From positions 124,001-188,000 of the forward strand of contig NZ_WTWX01000004.1 of assembly GCF_009870785.1 (NCBI RefSeq): a stretch of 64,000 bases of DNA, read 5' to 3'. A model generated the notes under the pieces. It ran no database searches and was not told the origin of the DNA. It worked only from the letters and a program-made list of their open reading frames with translations. Below, in pieces: positions 19,140 through 28,295 of the stretch. Both the position numbers and the translations under genes were made by a program. The stretch's first letter is position 1; every line of letters starts with the position of its first letter. The stretch is from Paenibacillus sp. An7. GTDB lineage: Bacteria > Bacillota > Bacilli > Paenibacillales > Paenibacillaceae.

Positions 19140-20507
19140 TTAGAAGCCTGCCAAATAGGCAGAATATTCAAGCATTGCTTTTACAGAAGGTCGTATCTTG
19201 TTATCCGAAAGCGGTGTGTTATCATTTTTGGAAGGCTTGGAATTCACCTCAATAAGCCAAATGTTTCCTGATGTATCCATAGCAAGATCAATACCAAGTT
19301 CTCCAAAGTGAGCTGGGATGGTTTCTTCAATGGCTGCAGCAATATCAAGGGCTGCTCGGCGCATTTGCGGAAGGGCATTTTTTTTGACTTCAGGAGAAAG
19401 TGACGTTTTATTTACCGCTTCTTTTAACGTACTAAGTGAGCCGCCTCTAGCCAGATTCGACACAAAATGGCTTCCTCCGGCGATTCGCGCGACAATAGAG
19501 GTAACCTTCCATTTTCCTGTGTTATTCTTCTGGACCAAGGCTCTAAAGTCTACCGGTTTTTTCCCAATATCAATAAGCGAGATCCCTTGCTGGATCTGAT
19601 ATTTTGTTGTTTTCATTTTTCCTGATAATCCTGTGAAAAGTTTGGCTAGAGTCGGATAAGTCTGTTTCTGTACACCGCCTACTAAGGTGGCATGAGTCAG
19701 ATAGGAGCCGTCCGTTTGCCGTGAAATTCGAATAATGCCTTTGCCAAGACTGCCCCGTACAGGTTTTAGAAATACAACGGGATGAGCCAAACACATACTT
19801 TTAAATCTAGAAAAGGACTTAAGCAGATGGGATTCAGGCAAATATCGTTTAAGTCCAGCATTTGTTTTCAGCGCTTCGAATACTTCATGCTTATCGAGAA
19901 ATTTCTCATTATACATCTCTGTTCCGTGCAGGGATTTTACTTCCTTCACAAAATGCTGTACGCTAGGTTTATTCTCAAGTTTGCGTGAAGTAAGCCGATT
20001 ATTGATGACGTCGGCTACTGGCATGACTGTTTTTTTCCAGCCATCGTCGTAGATCCAGCCTTCGATTTGCCCAGTTACCGTTTCGATGTGACTTGGAGTA
20101 ATGAAATACACATACGCACCCTGTTTTTGACACGCACCGACCAGTTCTCTACAGAACATGGTGATTGAACCAAAAGGTTTTTCAAGCTGTTCCGGGTAGT
20201 CTCTGCTGATTAGAACACTAATGAGCGGACCAATACGTAGTGTACGGCTGTCGGCATGATAACGAATTTGAAGGACAGAACGGTGAATGAGACCCAGTTT
20301 CTTAGCAAAGGAGGGACTCATCCGCATCCCTTCGTATTTCGGGACGGAAAGAACGGTTACTTCTTGATTGAAACTTCCGAATGCGAGGATTAACGGACGT
20401 CCAGTGGGGATTTTCCACTGCTTGAGAAATTTATCCCCGAGCATCACGACGTCATCCTGCAGAAGGCCAGATCCGCTTATTTGGATCACTACTTTTTTCT
20501 TTGACAT
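19140..20507 (-). CDS. YheC/YheD-family ATP-grasp spore coat-associated protein (long form)
   Basis: 455-residue long form and first gene of the leftward five-gene cluster. I chose ATG 20507 (SKKKVVIQISG) because AAGGAG is 8 bases upstream and the resulting length matches the other long form (457); the frame is open to 20588 but that extension lacks family support. N-terminal domain about 1-100, then PLISVLISRDYPEQL, DVINNRLTSRK, ATP-binding loop LKPVRGSLGKGIIRI and the end LGIDLAMDTSGNIWLIEVNSKPSK. It is divergent from the YheA gene, the same neighbour family as in the B. subtilis yhe region. Confidence 0.88.
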   Translation of the reverse strand: MSKKKVVIQISGSGLLQDDVVMLGDKFLKQWKIPTGRPLILAFGSFNQEVTVLSVPKYEGMRMSPSFAKKLGLIHRSVLQIRYHADSRTLRIGPLISVLISRDYPEQLEKPFGSITMFCRELVGACQKQGAYVYFITPSHIETVTGQIEGWIYDDGWKKTVMPVADVINNRLTSRKLENKPSVQHFVKEVKSLHGTEMYNEKFLDKHEVFEALKTNAGLKRYLPESHLLKSFSRFKSMCLAHPVVFLKPVRGSLGKGIIRISRQTDGSYLTHATLVGGVQKQTYPTLAKLFTGLSGKMKTTKYQIQQGISLIDIGKKPVDFRALVQKNNTGKWKVTSIVARIAGGSHFVSNLARGGSLSTLKEAVNKTSLSPEVKKNALPQMRRAALDIAAAIEETIPAHFGELGIDLAMDTSGNIWLIEVNSKPSKNDNTPLSDNKIRPSVKAMLEYSAYLAGF

Positions 20508-20702
20508 CGTGGATCTCCTTCCAGGGGGCAAACAAGATGTCTGTTTTAGGGTGGAATGGGTAATAGAACAATGCATGTAATTCATCATATGAGGACATAT
20601 ATCCCTTGGTGATTGACCTACTTTTTAAAATTGTTTTTAACTTGCCTGAAAACCTAACCTAGAAACGAAGTATTATTTAAAATCAGCTGGGAGGAATTAT
20701 TA

Positions 20703-21050
20703 ATGAATGTTCATGACAAAGCTAACGAACTTGCAAAAGCACTGAAAGAAAGTGAAGAAGTACAGGAAATTACAGCAGCTATGAAATTGGTGGATGCAGA
20801 TCCAGACAGCAAACGTATGCTCGAGGACTTCCGCAGACGCCAGAACGAAATTCAGCAACGCATGATGTCAGGTGATATGCCGGCTCAAGAAGAGATGGAA
20901 CAAATGGAAAAATCATTTGAAGTACTTAGCCTGAATCTTAATATCCGCAGACTATTTGAAGCTGAACGCCGTTTGAGTGTGATCATTGAAGATGTAAACA
21001 AAATTATTATGGAAAGTCTGCAACATCTATATGGCGGACCTGCAAATTAG
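20703..21050 (+). CDS. yheA: YlbF/YmcA-family protein YheA
   Basis: 115-residue helical protein of the YheA (UPF0342) branch of the YlbF/YmcA family. Charged helices KANELAKALKES and FRRRQNEIQQRMMSG, then an EMEQMEKSFEVL segment, match the family. YlbF and YmcA act with YaaT in RNase Y-dependent RNA turnover; a role for YheA itself is not established to my knowledge. GGGAGGAATT precedes the ATG. It is divergent from the YheC/D cluster, echoing the B. subtilis yheA-yheD neighbourhood. Confidence 0.88.
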   Translation: MNVHDKANELAKALKESEEVQEITAAMKLVDADPDSKRMLEDFRRRQNEIQQRMMSGDMPAQEEMEQMEKSFEVLSLNLNIRRLFEAERRLSVIIEDVNKIIMESLQHLYGGPAN

Positions 21051-21156
21051 TAGGATCGATTCTCTGATTTCTCACGCTTCCTAATTTGTCCACATATTTA
21101 CCACTTCTCATTCATAGAGTAGATATATAGATTCATGAAAAAGAGGAGTGAGAAAT

Positions 21157-21471
21157 GTGGCAGGAAAATTAAAATTATCGAAGGCAAAACATATTTTCTA
21201 CATGCTTATTGCCGGTGGAATGACGCTTTATGCCTTGCCTAACCTATCGTTTACCGGATGGAGTGCAGCATTCAGTGCTACTTGGTTAGCTTTTGCCCTT
21301 CTCGTTATTGGTGCTAATCTGCACTTTATACTGGGTGTAGACGAGGAGAAGAAAAAAGCACTTGACCGAGTACGCAAATCGAAACTTCGTCAGTGGGAAT
21401 TAAAGTGGATGGAAGATAAGGAGAGTGGGAAGACGGTGAAAATTGTTCCTGCTAAGGAGCGTTCACAGTGA
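21157..21471 (+). CDS. Small membrane protein of unknown function
   Basis: 104 residues with two hydrophobic segments (IFYMLIAGGMTLYALPNL and AAFSATWLAFALLVIGANLHFIL), then a basic, charged cytoplasmic tail (EEKKKALDRVRKSKLRQWELKW). I chose GTG 21157, 8 bases after GAGGAG; the frame extends to GTG 21148, but that codon overlaps the Shine-Dalgarno. I do not recognise a characterised family. It stands alone between yheA and ytoI and ends in a terminator. Confidence 0.75.
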   Translation: MAGKLKLSKAKHIFYMLIAGGMTLYALPNLSFTGWSAAFSATWLAFALLVIGANLHFILGVDEEKKKALDRVRKSKLRQWELKWMEDKESGKTVKIVPAKERSQ

Positions 21472-21484
21472 ATCTTTCACACGC

Positions 21485-21533
21485 AAGGGTTTGTTCTGTA
21501 AGCTGGAAATGGCTTCAGAACAACCCTTTTTTT
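21485..21533 (+). terminator. Terminator after the small membrane protein gene
   Basis: Long stem pairing AAGGGTTTGTTCTG with CAGAACAACCCTT, followed by seven T. Confidence 0.9.
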
Positions 21534-21627
21534 GTTTCTATTAAAAACCTTTTTTTGGTTATTTTGTGTAGTTCGTGATATAATGAGTACAGACTAGTAC
21601 AGTTCGGAAATAAAGGGGTGTAACAGA

Positions 21628-22965
21628 TTGGAAGGGAACGAAGAAAACGTTACGAAGCATGTGCAGCTTCTTGAATACATAAGGCATCTCAAAATCGGAA
21701 CAAAAATATCAGTTCGTGGATTGGCAAAAGAACTAGGTGTAAGTGAGGGAACGGCTTATCGGGCTGTAAAAGAAGCAGAAAATGCGGGACTTGTTGTTAC
21801 GAGAGAAAGAGTAGGAACGATAAGAGTAGAGAAAAGACTGCGCGGTGCTTCAGAACAGTTGACGTTTGGAGATGTAGTAGAGATTGTAGAAGGGTATGTT
21901 CTTGGAGGCAGAGAGGGGCTTTCTAAACCACTGCACAAGTATGTTATCGGTGCAATGAAAGAAGAAGCGATGGCTAAATACATTGATGCAGACAGCTTGC
22001 TCATCGTAGGAAATCGCGACAATGCCCATTTACTGGCTTTGAATCAGGGGGCCGGGGTGCTAATTACAGGAGGATTCGAGACGAGTGCAGAGGTAATTCA
22101 GCTTGCGAATGAACTGAGCCTTCCTATTATCTCATCCCGACATGACACCTTTACAGTAGCATCTATGATCAATAGGGCTATTTTTGATCGGCTGATTAAG
22201 AAAAAGATTATGCTTGTTGAAGATATAGTAGGAGATAAGCCCAGATCCTATTATCTGAAACTTAGCAGTACAGTTTCCGATTTCAGCAGACTGGTCTTGG
22301 AAACAGGCGAGCTCCGTTTTCCGGTTATAGATGAATGGAATCGGGTGATCGGGATTATTACTCGCAAAGATGTCATCGAACTCGATCAGAACGAGGCGAT
22401 CGAAAAATGTGTGGTTCGCAAGCCGGTTACAGCAACCCTCAAAACTTCTCTTGCTTCTGCGGCTCAGTTAATGGCTTCGGAGGGGATTGATTATTTACCT
22501 ATTGTGGATCGAAATCGGAAGCTCATTACCTCGGTTAAACGCAGAGAAGTGCTGGATGCCATGCGAGAAGCACAGAAACAACCGCAGCTTGGCGAAACGT
22601 TCGATCATTTGATATGGAATGGTTTTGTAGAAGAGCGAGGACCCGAAGGAGAGACAAGATATAATGGGATTATCATTCCTCAGATGGCTACGGACTTAGG
22701 AACGATCTCGGAAGGTGTACTTGTCAACTTAATGACGCAGGCGGGTTATAAAGCCGCTCAGGAGAAGACAGGCAGTGATCATGTACTTGAGAATATAACA
22801 ACTTACTTTGTCCGGCCTGTACAGATTGAAGACAAGATTAGTATTGTACCGAGAATACTTGAAGTCAGCAGACTTAACTGTAAATTGGATATTGATATTG
22901 TCCTTGAAGATAATAAGTTAATCTGTAAAGCAATCATGACCCTTCAAGCGATTGACCGGGTGTAA
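21628..22965 (+). CDS. ytoI: CBS/DRTGG/hotdog regulatory protein YtoI
   Basis: 445-residue multidomain protein: winged HTH (about 10-65, LAKELGVSEGTAYRAVKEAENAG), DRTGG domain (about 90-200), a CBS pair (about 205-315, with PVIDEWNRVIGIITRKDVIE) and a C-terminal hotdog domain (about 330-445). This order matches B. subtilis YtoI. The layout suggests a transcription regulator sensing a nucleotide through CBS and an acyl-type ligand through the hotdog domain, but the targets are unknown. TTG 21628 is preceded by AAAGGGG at good spacing. It converges on ytpI with a shared terminator. Confidence 0.92.
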   Translation: MEGNEENVTKHVQLLEYIRHLKIGTKISVRGLAKELGVSEGTAYRAVKEAENAGLVVTRERVGTIRVEKRLRGASEQLTFGDVVEIVEGYVLGGREGLSKPLHKYVIGAMKEEAMAKYIDADSLLIVGNRDNAHLLALNQGAGVLITGGFETSAEVIQLANELSLPIISSRHDTFTVASMINRAIFDRLIKKKIMLVEDIVGDKPRSYYLKLSSTVSDFSRLVLETGELRFPVIDEWNRVIGIITRKDVIELDQNEAIEKCVVRKPVTATLKTSLASAAQLMASEGIDYLPIVDRNRKLITSVKRREVLDAMREAQKQPQLGETFDHLIWNGFVEERGPEGETRYNGIIIPQMATDLGTISEGVLVNLMTQAGYKAAQEKTGSDHVLENITTYFVRPVQIEDKISIVPRILEVSRLNCKLDIDIVLEDNKLICKAIMTLQAIDRV

Positions 22966-22970
22966 ACTAC

Positions 22971-23011
22971 AGCGAAAAGTCCACCTTATACAGGGGACTT
23001 TTCGCTTTTTT
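22971..23011. terminator. Terminator of ytoI overlapping the end of ytpI
   Basis: 12-bp stem AGCGAAAAGTCC/GGACTTTTCGCT with a following T run. The right arm lies inside the last codons and stop of the convergent ytpI gene (ends 22986), so that C-terminus is encoded by terminator DNA. Confidence 0.88.
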
Positions 23012-23297
23012 GATTTGCATAGTAACTATGGTTACGAATACCGGAAAATACATGGAATGCGCCTAGAACAAGAAAGATAGCTTCGATGATAACGGCAATC
23101 GTAGACCCCTGAAACATGAACATCTGGATACATGCCAGTACAATCAGCATGATGCCCATCCAAATATTGCTAAGCGCTTGTAAAATGCCTCTCTGCTGCA
23201 GATCACGTGACCGTCTGCTACGAACACTAGAGATACCCGCCGTGACTGTAGAGATAAGAAGCAGTGCGAATAAAACGTATCTAATGATATCTAGCAT
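22986..23297 (-). CDS. ytpI: YtpI-family membrane protein
   Basis: 103-residue protein with three hydrophobic segments (IIRYVLFALLLISTVTA, LSNIWMGIMLIVLACIQMFMF, TIAVIIEAIFLVLGAFHVFSGI) and a short charged tail. Size, topology and its place beside ytoI match YtpI of B. subtilis, whose function is unknown. It is convergent with ytoI. Confidence 0.75.
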   Translation of the reverse strand: MLDIIRYVLFALLLISTVTAGISSVRSRRSRDLQQRGILQALSNIWMGIMLIVLACIQMFMFQGSTIAVIIEAIFLVLGAFHVFSGIRNHSYYANQKSEKSPV

Positions 23298-23401
23298 AGT
23301 TGGTAAGACAGCTCCTTTTTAGGAAAAATATACATGTTGTCCTCATTGTATCATGAATTTCCTCTAGTATATTAAAAAGATCCTGCGGGCTTTAGCCTTC
23401 C

Positions 23402-23887
23402 TTATCGAAAAGATGGCGTGATTTCGACCCATACTTGAAGCACACCTTCCATAACAAGCATGGTTGTAATTTTCACAGCGTAGGGCTTCTCTCTCACGGT
23501 GTATGTTTTTTTATCCATCATAATTCGTGTCATTTTACTGTACTCATCGATGTTATATACATCTCTGCCCCGCAGTACCTCGAGTTCATCGCCTAACAGT
23601 TGTATAATCTCCTTCACTGAAACCGAGTCGGGGATCTTGTCTGATTCTTCTGCACGAACATGAATTTCTTTGATTACAGTTTGTCGTTTACTATATTTTT
23701 TTAAGGTTTTTATATCTTCGATATACTGTTCTTCTTGAATCTTTAAATCCTTGTTTTCAAGCCAAAGCTCATTGTAACTTGCGTGAAATACGGCATTGTA
23801 GACGACGCATCCGATAATTATACCCAGCACAAAGACACCGGATAATTGTATAAAAGGACGTATAAGATAGGTTGGCGGTACACGCAT
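23402..23887 (-). CDS. ytrI: Sporulation membrane protein YtrI
   Basis: 161-residue single-pass protein. It starts RVPPTYLIRP as B. subtilis YtrI does, has one N-terminal membrane segment (about 12-31, LSGVFVLGIIIGCVVYNAVF), a likely coiled coil (about 40-75) and an extracytoplasmic-type C-terminal domain. YtrI and YtrH are needed for normal sporulation in B. subtilis, where they are under SigE. AGGAGG lies upstream, and only 18 bp separate it from ytrH, so they form one operon. Confidence 0.88.
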   Translation of the reverse strand: MRVPPTYLIRPFIQLSGVFVLGIIIGCVVYNAVFHASYNELWLENKDLKIQEEQYIEDIKTLKKYSKRQTVIKEIHVRAEESDKIPDSVSVKEIIQLLGDELEVLRGRDVYNIDEYSKMTRIMMDKKTYTVREKPYAVKITTMLVMEGVLQVWVEITPSFR

Positions 23888-23905
23888 GATACGTTTACCT
23901 CCTTC

Positions 23906-24229
23906 CTAGTTTCGTGTTGTGCATATCCATTTGACTAGCTCTGTCCCCATATGAGCACCTAAAAAAGCAAAAATCAGATACAAGATTTGTTTAATCGCAG
24001 GAGATAAGTTCCCATCCAGCATATTGCTTTCTATGACACGCATGGGATCAATCGTTCCACCGACAGCGGCGGCCAGGGCCCAGATTTTTATTTTGCCTGC
24101 AACATCCAGCATCGTCTGAGTAGGAGGCTGAAGGGATACAACTGCACCGACTCCGCCGAGCATTGCCCCGCCGAGTACAATGCCAAACGCAATAAAGAAA
24201 TCAAGGATAATCTTAGACATGAAACTCAT
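23906..24229 (-). CDS. ytrH: Sporulation protein YtrH
   Basis: 107-residue membrane protein. FFIAFGIVLGGAMLGG, a PPTQTMLDVAGKIKIWALAAAVGGT core and a final helix KQILYLIFAFLGAHMGTELVKW match B. subtilis YtrH closely. I chose ATG 24229; AAGGAG lies about 12 bases upstream, somewhat far. The frame is open to 24286, and ATG 24262 is an alternative, but the extra residues are charged and unlike the family. It is divergent from dnaE. Confidence 0.87.
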   Translation of the reverse strand: MSFMSKIILDFFIAFGIVLGGAMLGGVGAVVSLQPPTQTMLDVAGKIKIWALAAAVGGTIDPMRVIESNMLDGNLSPAIKQILYLIFAFLGAHMGTELVKWICTTRN

Positions 24230-24387
24230 AATGTGGTCCGGCTCCTTTCTGTCCTCCTTCATGTGAATCCTAGAAAGGAAGGACACAGCTTGCTTGTACT
24301 CTATTCTATGGGCGGAGCCTGCCTTGATATGATAAAATAGAAAAGATAAAATACGTGAAATATGATTAAGGAAAGGATGTAACGGTC

Positions 24388-27300
24388 ATGAGTTCATTTG
24401 TGCATTTACATGTTCATAGCGAATACAGCCTGCTTGACGGTGCTGCACGGATTGTAGAGCTCGTGGACAAGGCAGCGAACGATGGGATGAAGGCTCTTGC
24501 ATTAACAGACCATGGGGTCATGTACGGAGCAATCCCTTTTTATAAAGCATGTGTAGCAAAAGGAATTAAGCCGATTATCGGCTGTGAAGCTTATATAACA
24601 GCAGGTTCTCGTCATGAACGGGGAAACCGTAAAGATCAGCCGATTTATCATTTGATATTGCTTGCTCAGAACCATATCGGTTATCAAAATCTAATGAAAC
24701 TTTGCTCGATTGGTCATTTGGAAGGTTTTCATTATAAGCCTCGAATCGATATGGAGAGCCTTACGGAATATAGTGAAGGAATTATCTGTTTAAGTGCGTG
24801 TCTTGGTGGAGAGATTCCGCAGCATATACTCATGGGACGGATAGATGAGGCTAGAGAGGCTGCTACTCGTTATAAAACGATATTTGGAGACCGCTTTTAT
24901 CTTGAACTGCAAGATCACGGTCTCTCAGAACAGAAACGAGTAAACCCTGAACTCATTCGTCTATCCAAAGAACTAGATATTCCGCTCGTTGCAACGAACG
25001 ATGCTCATTATCTGTCGGAAGAAGATGCGGAAGTTCAGGACGTACTCATCTGCATTGGTACGGGGAAGACCGTGGATGATGAAGACCGGCTTCGCATCCC
25101 CTCAAGCCAGCTTTATTTAAAGAGCAGTGAGCAGATGCAAAGTTTGTTCCCGCATGTACCAGAAGCGGTTGAAAATACAGTGCGAATCGCGGAGCGTATC
25201 GACTTAAAACTTGAGTTTGGAAACTATATTCTCCCGGCTTATAGACCGATACCAGAAGGACTCACACCAGGCGAGTATCTTAAACAGCTGTGTGAAGAAG
25301 GACTTAGATCACGATATGAGGATACAAGCCACTGGAGCAGTGAAGAAGGGAAAAAGGAACTATTTGACCGGCTGTATTATGAGCTTGGTGTAATTGAAGA
25401 AATGGGTTTTTCTGATTACTTCTTAATTGTGTGGGATTTTATTGCCTATGCCCATCAGGAGGGCATTGCGACTGGACCAGGACGGGGCTCCTCAGCGGGC
25501 AGCCTTGTCGCTTATGTGCTGCGCATTACAAATGTCGATCCGATAAAATATCGGCTTCTTTTTGAAAGGTTCCTAAATCCCGAGCGGATTACGATGCCTG
25601 ATATCGATATTGACTTTAGCGATGAGCGAAGAGATGAAGTTATTGACTATGTATCTAGAAAATATGGCCGCGAGCATGTCGCACAGATTATTACCTTTGG
25701 AACACTGGCTGCGAGGGCTGCAGTAAGGGATGTGGGAAGAGTACTCAGCATTCCGTATGCAGAAGTTGATAAAGCAGCAAAGCTGATTCCAGGTCAGATC
25801 GGCATGAATATTGCCAAGGCGCTCGAACTCACTCCTGAGCTCAAAGCACTCTATGAAACTAAACCCAAAACAAGAGCACTGCTGGATATGGCGAAAAAAG
25901 TAGAAGGCATGCCAAGACATGCTTCGACACACGCGGCTGGGGTTGTCATATCGAGAGATCCACTGACAGATGTGGTTCCTCTTCAGGAAGGCAGCGAAGG
26001 AGCAGCGCTGACGCAGTACTCTATGGAAAACCTCGAGTCGATTGGTTTGCTCAAGATGGACTTTTTGGGACTAAGAACGCTGTCCATCATCGAACGTTGT
26101 TTACGCTGGGTTAGTGAACAGGAAGGCAAAGCTCCAGATTTCCGGTATATTTCTGATGATGATCCGAAGACCTATGAAATGCTGGGAAATGGGGATACGA
26201 CAGGCATTTTCCAATTGGAATCTGCAGGAATTCGTAAGGTGCTGAAGGATCTGAAACCTTCTGTTTTTGAAGATATCATCTCGGTACTTGCTCTTTATCG
26301 TCCGGGTCCAATGGAATTTATTCCTAAGTATATTCAGGGTAAGCATGGACTCATTGAAGTGGAGTATCCGCATAAAGATCTCATACCTGTTTTAGAAGAC
26401 ACGTACGGAATTATCGTATATCAGGAGCAGATTATGCAGATTGCTTCAGGCATGGCCGGTTTTTCACTTGGAGAAGCCGATTTGCTGCGCAGAGCTGTGT
26501 CTAAGAAAAAAAGAGAAGTACTCGATCTCGAGCGAGAACACTTTGTTAAAGGAAGTGCGGCGCAAGGTTATAGCCAGGAAGAGGCGGACCGAGTCTATGA
26601 CATGATTGTTCGTTTTGCTAACTACGGGTTCCCGCGTGCGCATGCGGCAGCCTATGGGATTTTGGCATTTCAAACCGCGTATTTAAAAGCGCATTATCCT
26701 GCACCATTCATGGCTTCCATGTTAACTGCGGTCATGGGAAATCACCGGAAAGTAGCGGAATATGTTGTCGAATGCAGACGGATGGGTATTCCGATTCTTC
26801 CGCCTGATGTGAATGAGAGCGGGATTTTATTCACTCCAATTGCAGGACATAATGGAGACTCTCCTGGGGTTGAACCGGCCAAAGAAGAGAAGCCGCAGGG
26901 ATGTATCCGATTCGGGCTTGCTGCCATTAAAAATGTGGGAACTCAAGCGATGGAGAGTATTCTTGCTGTTCGCAGCAAAGACGGTCCATTTGAAAGTTTG
27001 CTTGATTTTTGCAGAAGAGTTGATCTTAGAGTCTGCAATAAACGAGTAATTGAATCTCTGATTCAGGCAGGTGCTTTTGACAAGCTTCCAGGCCACCGGG
27101 CACAGCTGCTCGCCATGCTCGATGAGGTGGTAGAAGCGGCTCTGAAATGGCGGAAAGAGCGAGAAGATTTACAAATTCAACTTTTTGATTTTGTAGAAAC
27201 GCCAAATTGGGAGATTGAGTATCCGAATATACCTGAACATAGCATGTCACAACAGTTAGAGCTCGAACGTGAACTGCTTGGGCTGTACCTCTCTGGCCAC

Positions 27301-28095
27301 CCGCTTGACGATTATAGTGATGTTTTGGAGACAGAAGAAGCAAGCAAGCTGATGGAACTTACAGATGCCGAAGATGAGTCAGTGGTTGTAACCGCAGGCA
27401 TGGTTGTATCGGTCAAACAGATTACGACCAAACAAGGGAAATCGATGGCCTTCATGGAGCTTGAGGATCAGATCGAGCGGACAGAAGTAGTTCTTTTTCC
27501 AGAAGTATGGCGAAAAAGCGAGCAATTGATTGACAAAGGTGCATTACTTGCGATTCGAGCTAAAGTACAGCTTCAGGATGAAGGATTTAAGCTTCTTGCT
27601 GACGAAATAGCTCCTTTATCCGGTGAGAACCTGCATCGTCTAGCCTTACAAAAACAGCGAAATACAGGGCGGCAGGATAAAAAATATGGTTCCTCTTTTC
27701 GGGCGAAGACAGCTCCTTCTCCTCTGCCGCAGCGAGCTTCCGAAGCAGCGAACCGTGCTAGAGTGAATACATCGCCGAGGGGGGATTCTTATGCTTCTCT
27801 CAAAGCGAAAGGGACAACAAAATCGGGGTCAGGGAACGAGTCGACACCTAAACTTAACGTGCATGTAAAACAGCGGGTGTATATGAAAATAACATCAGCA
27901 GCAGAAAAGTCAGGTGTCCTTACAAAACTGAAGGCTGTATTACAGCAGCATCCCGGACCTGTAACAACTGTCTTATTCTATGAAGAGCACAGGTCTTATA
28001 GAGCATTAAGTGATGCGTATAGTATTAAACCTTCTCCAGAACTGATTGCCGGGCTTGAAGAAATTCTGGGTAAGGGAACCGTCGTAGTGAAGTAA
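24388..28095 (+). CDS. dnaE: DNA polymerase III subunit alpha DnaE
   Basis: Replicative C-family DNA polymerase; in Bacillota DnaE extends primers before PolC takes over. At 1235 residues it is longer than B. subtilis DnaE (about 1115). PHP domain at the start (HLHVHSEYSLLDGAARI, LTDHGVMYG), polymerase core with PDIDIDFSDERRDEV (Asp405 and Asp407 are the likely catalytic pair) and GPGRGSSAGSLVAY, beta-clamp contact region, helix-hairpin-helix part, and an OB fold (about 1000-1090). A low-complexity basic linker (about 1095-1165) then joins a C-terminal domain of about 70 residues. The start follows AAAGGATG. A terminator follows at 28192. Confidence 0.96.
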   Translation: MSSFVHLHVHSEYSLLDGAARIVELVDKAANDGMKALALTDHGVMYGAIPFYKACVAKGIKPIIGCEAYITAGSRHERGNRKDQPIYHLILLAQNHIGYQNLMKLCSIGHLEGFHYKPRIDMESLTEYSEGIICLSACLGGEIPQHILMGRIDEAREAATRYKTIFGDRFYLELQDHGLSEQKRVNPELIRLSKELDIPLVATNDAHYLSEEDAEVQDVLICIGTGKTVDDEDRLRIPSSQLYLKSSEQMQSLFPHVPEAVENTVRIAERIDLKLEFGNYILPAYRPIPEGLTPGEYLKQLCEEGLRSRYEDTSHWSSEEGKKELFDRLYYELGVIEEMGFSDYFLIVWDFIAYAHQEGIATGPGRGSSAGSLVAYVLRITNVDPIKYRLLFERFLNPERITMPDIDIDFSDERRDEVIDYVSRKYGREHVAQIITFGTLAARAAVRDVGRVLSIPYAEVDKAAKLIPGQIGMNIAKALELTPELKALYETKPKTRALLDMAKKVEGMPRHASTHAAGVVISRDPLTDVVPLQEGSEGAALTQYSMENLESIGLLKMDFLGLRTLSIIERCLRWVSEQEGKAPDFRYISDDDPKTYEMLGNGDTTGIFQLESAGIRKVLKDLKPSVFEDIISVLALYRPGPMEFIPKYIQGKHGLIEVEYPHKDLIPVLEDTYGIIVYQEQIMQIASGMAGFSLGEADLLRRAVSKKKREVLDLEREHFVKGSAAQGYSQEEADRVYDMIVRFANYGFPRAHAAAYGILAFQTAYLKAHYPAPFMASMLTAVMGNHRKVAEYVVECRRMGIPILPPDVNESGILFTPIAGHNGDSPGVEPAKEEKPQGCIRFGLAAIKNVGTQAMESILAVRSKDGPFESLLDFCRRVDLRVCNKRVIESLIQAGAFDKLPGHRAQLLAMLDEVVEAALKWRKEREDLQIQLFDFVETPNWEIEYPNIPEHSMSQQLELERELLGLYLSGHPLDDYSDVLETEEASKLMELTDAEDESVVVTAGMVVSVKQITTKQGKSMAFMELEDQIERTEVVLFPEVWRKSEQLIDKGALLAIRAKVQLQDEGFKLLADEIAPLSGENLHRLALQKQRNTGRQDKKYGSSFRAKTAPSPLPQRASEAANRARVNTSPRGDSYASLKAKGTTKSGSGNESTPKLNVHVKQRVYMKITSAAEKSGVLTKLKAVLQQHPGPVTTVLFYEEHRSYRALSDAYSIKPSPELIAGLEEILGKGTVVVK

Positions 28096-28191
28096 TACCT
28101 GTGATTAAAGCAAGAGTAAGGTCTTGTGAAAATGATTCATTTAACGTACTTTTTACGAACAATTTCCATCCCCGCTGCATACACTTAGGAA

Positions 28192-28214
28192 CACCAAACA
28201 TTTGGTGCATTTTT
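28192..28214 (+). terminator. Terminator downstream of dnaE
   Basis: CACCAAA (28192-28198) pairs with TTTGGTG (28201-28207), followed by CATTTTT. Confidence 0.75.
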
Positions 28215-28295
28215 AAGTAGATGATTTGCTCTCACTTTGGTATAGACGTTTTCAAAATGAGACAATCATGGCTACAGGGATGGGGGAATCAGCGG

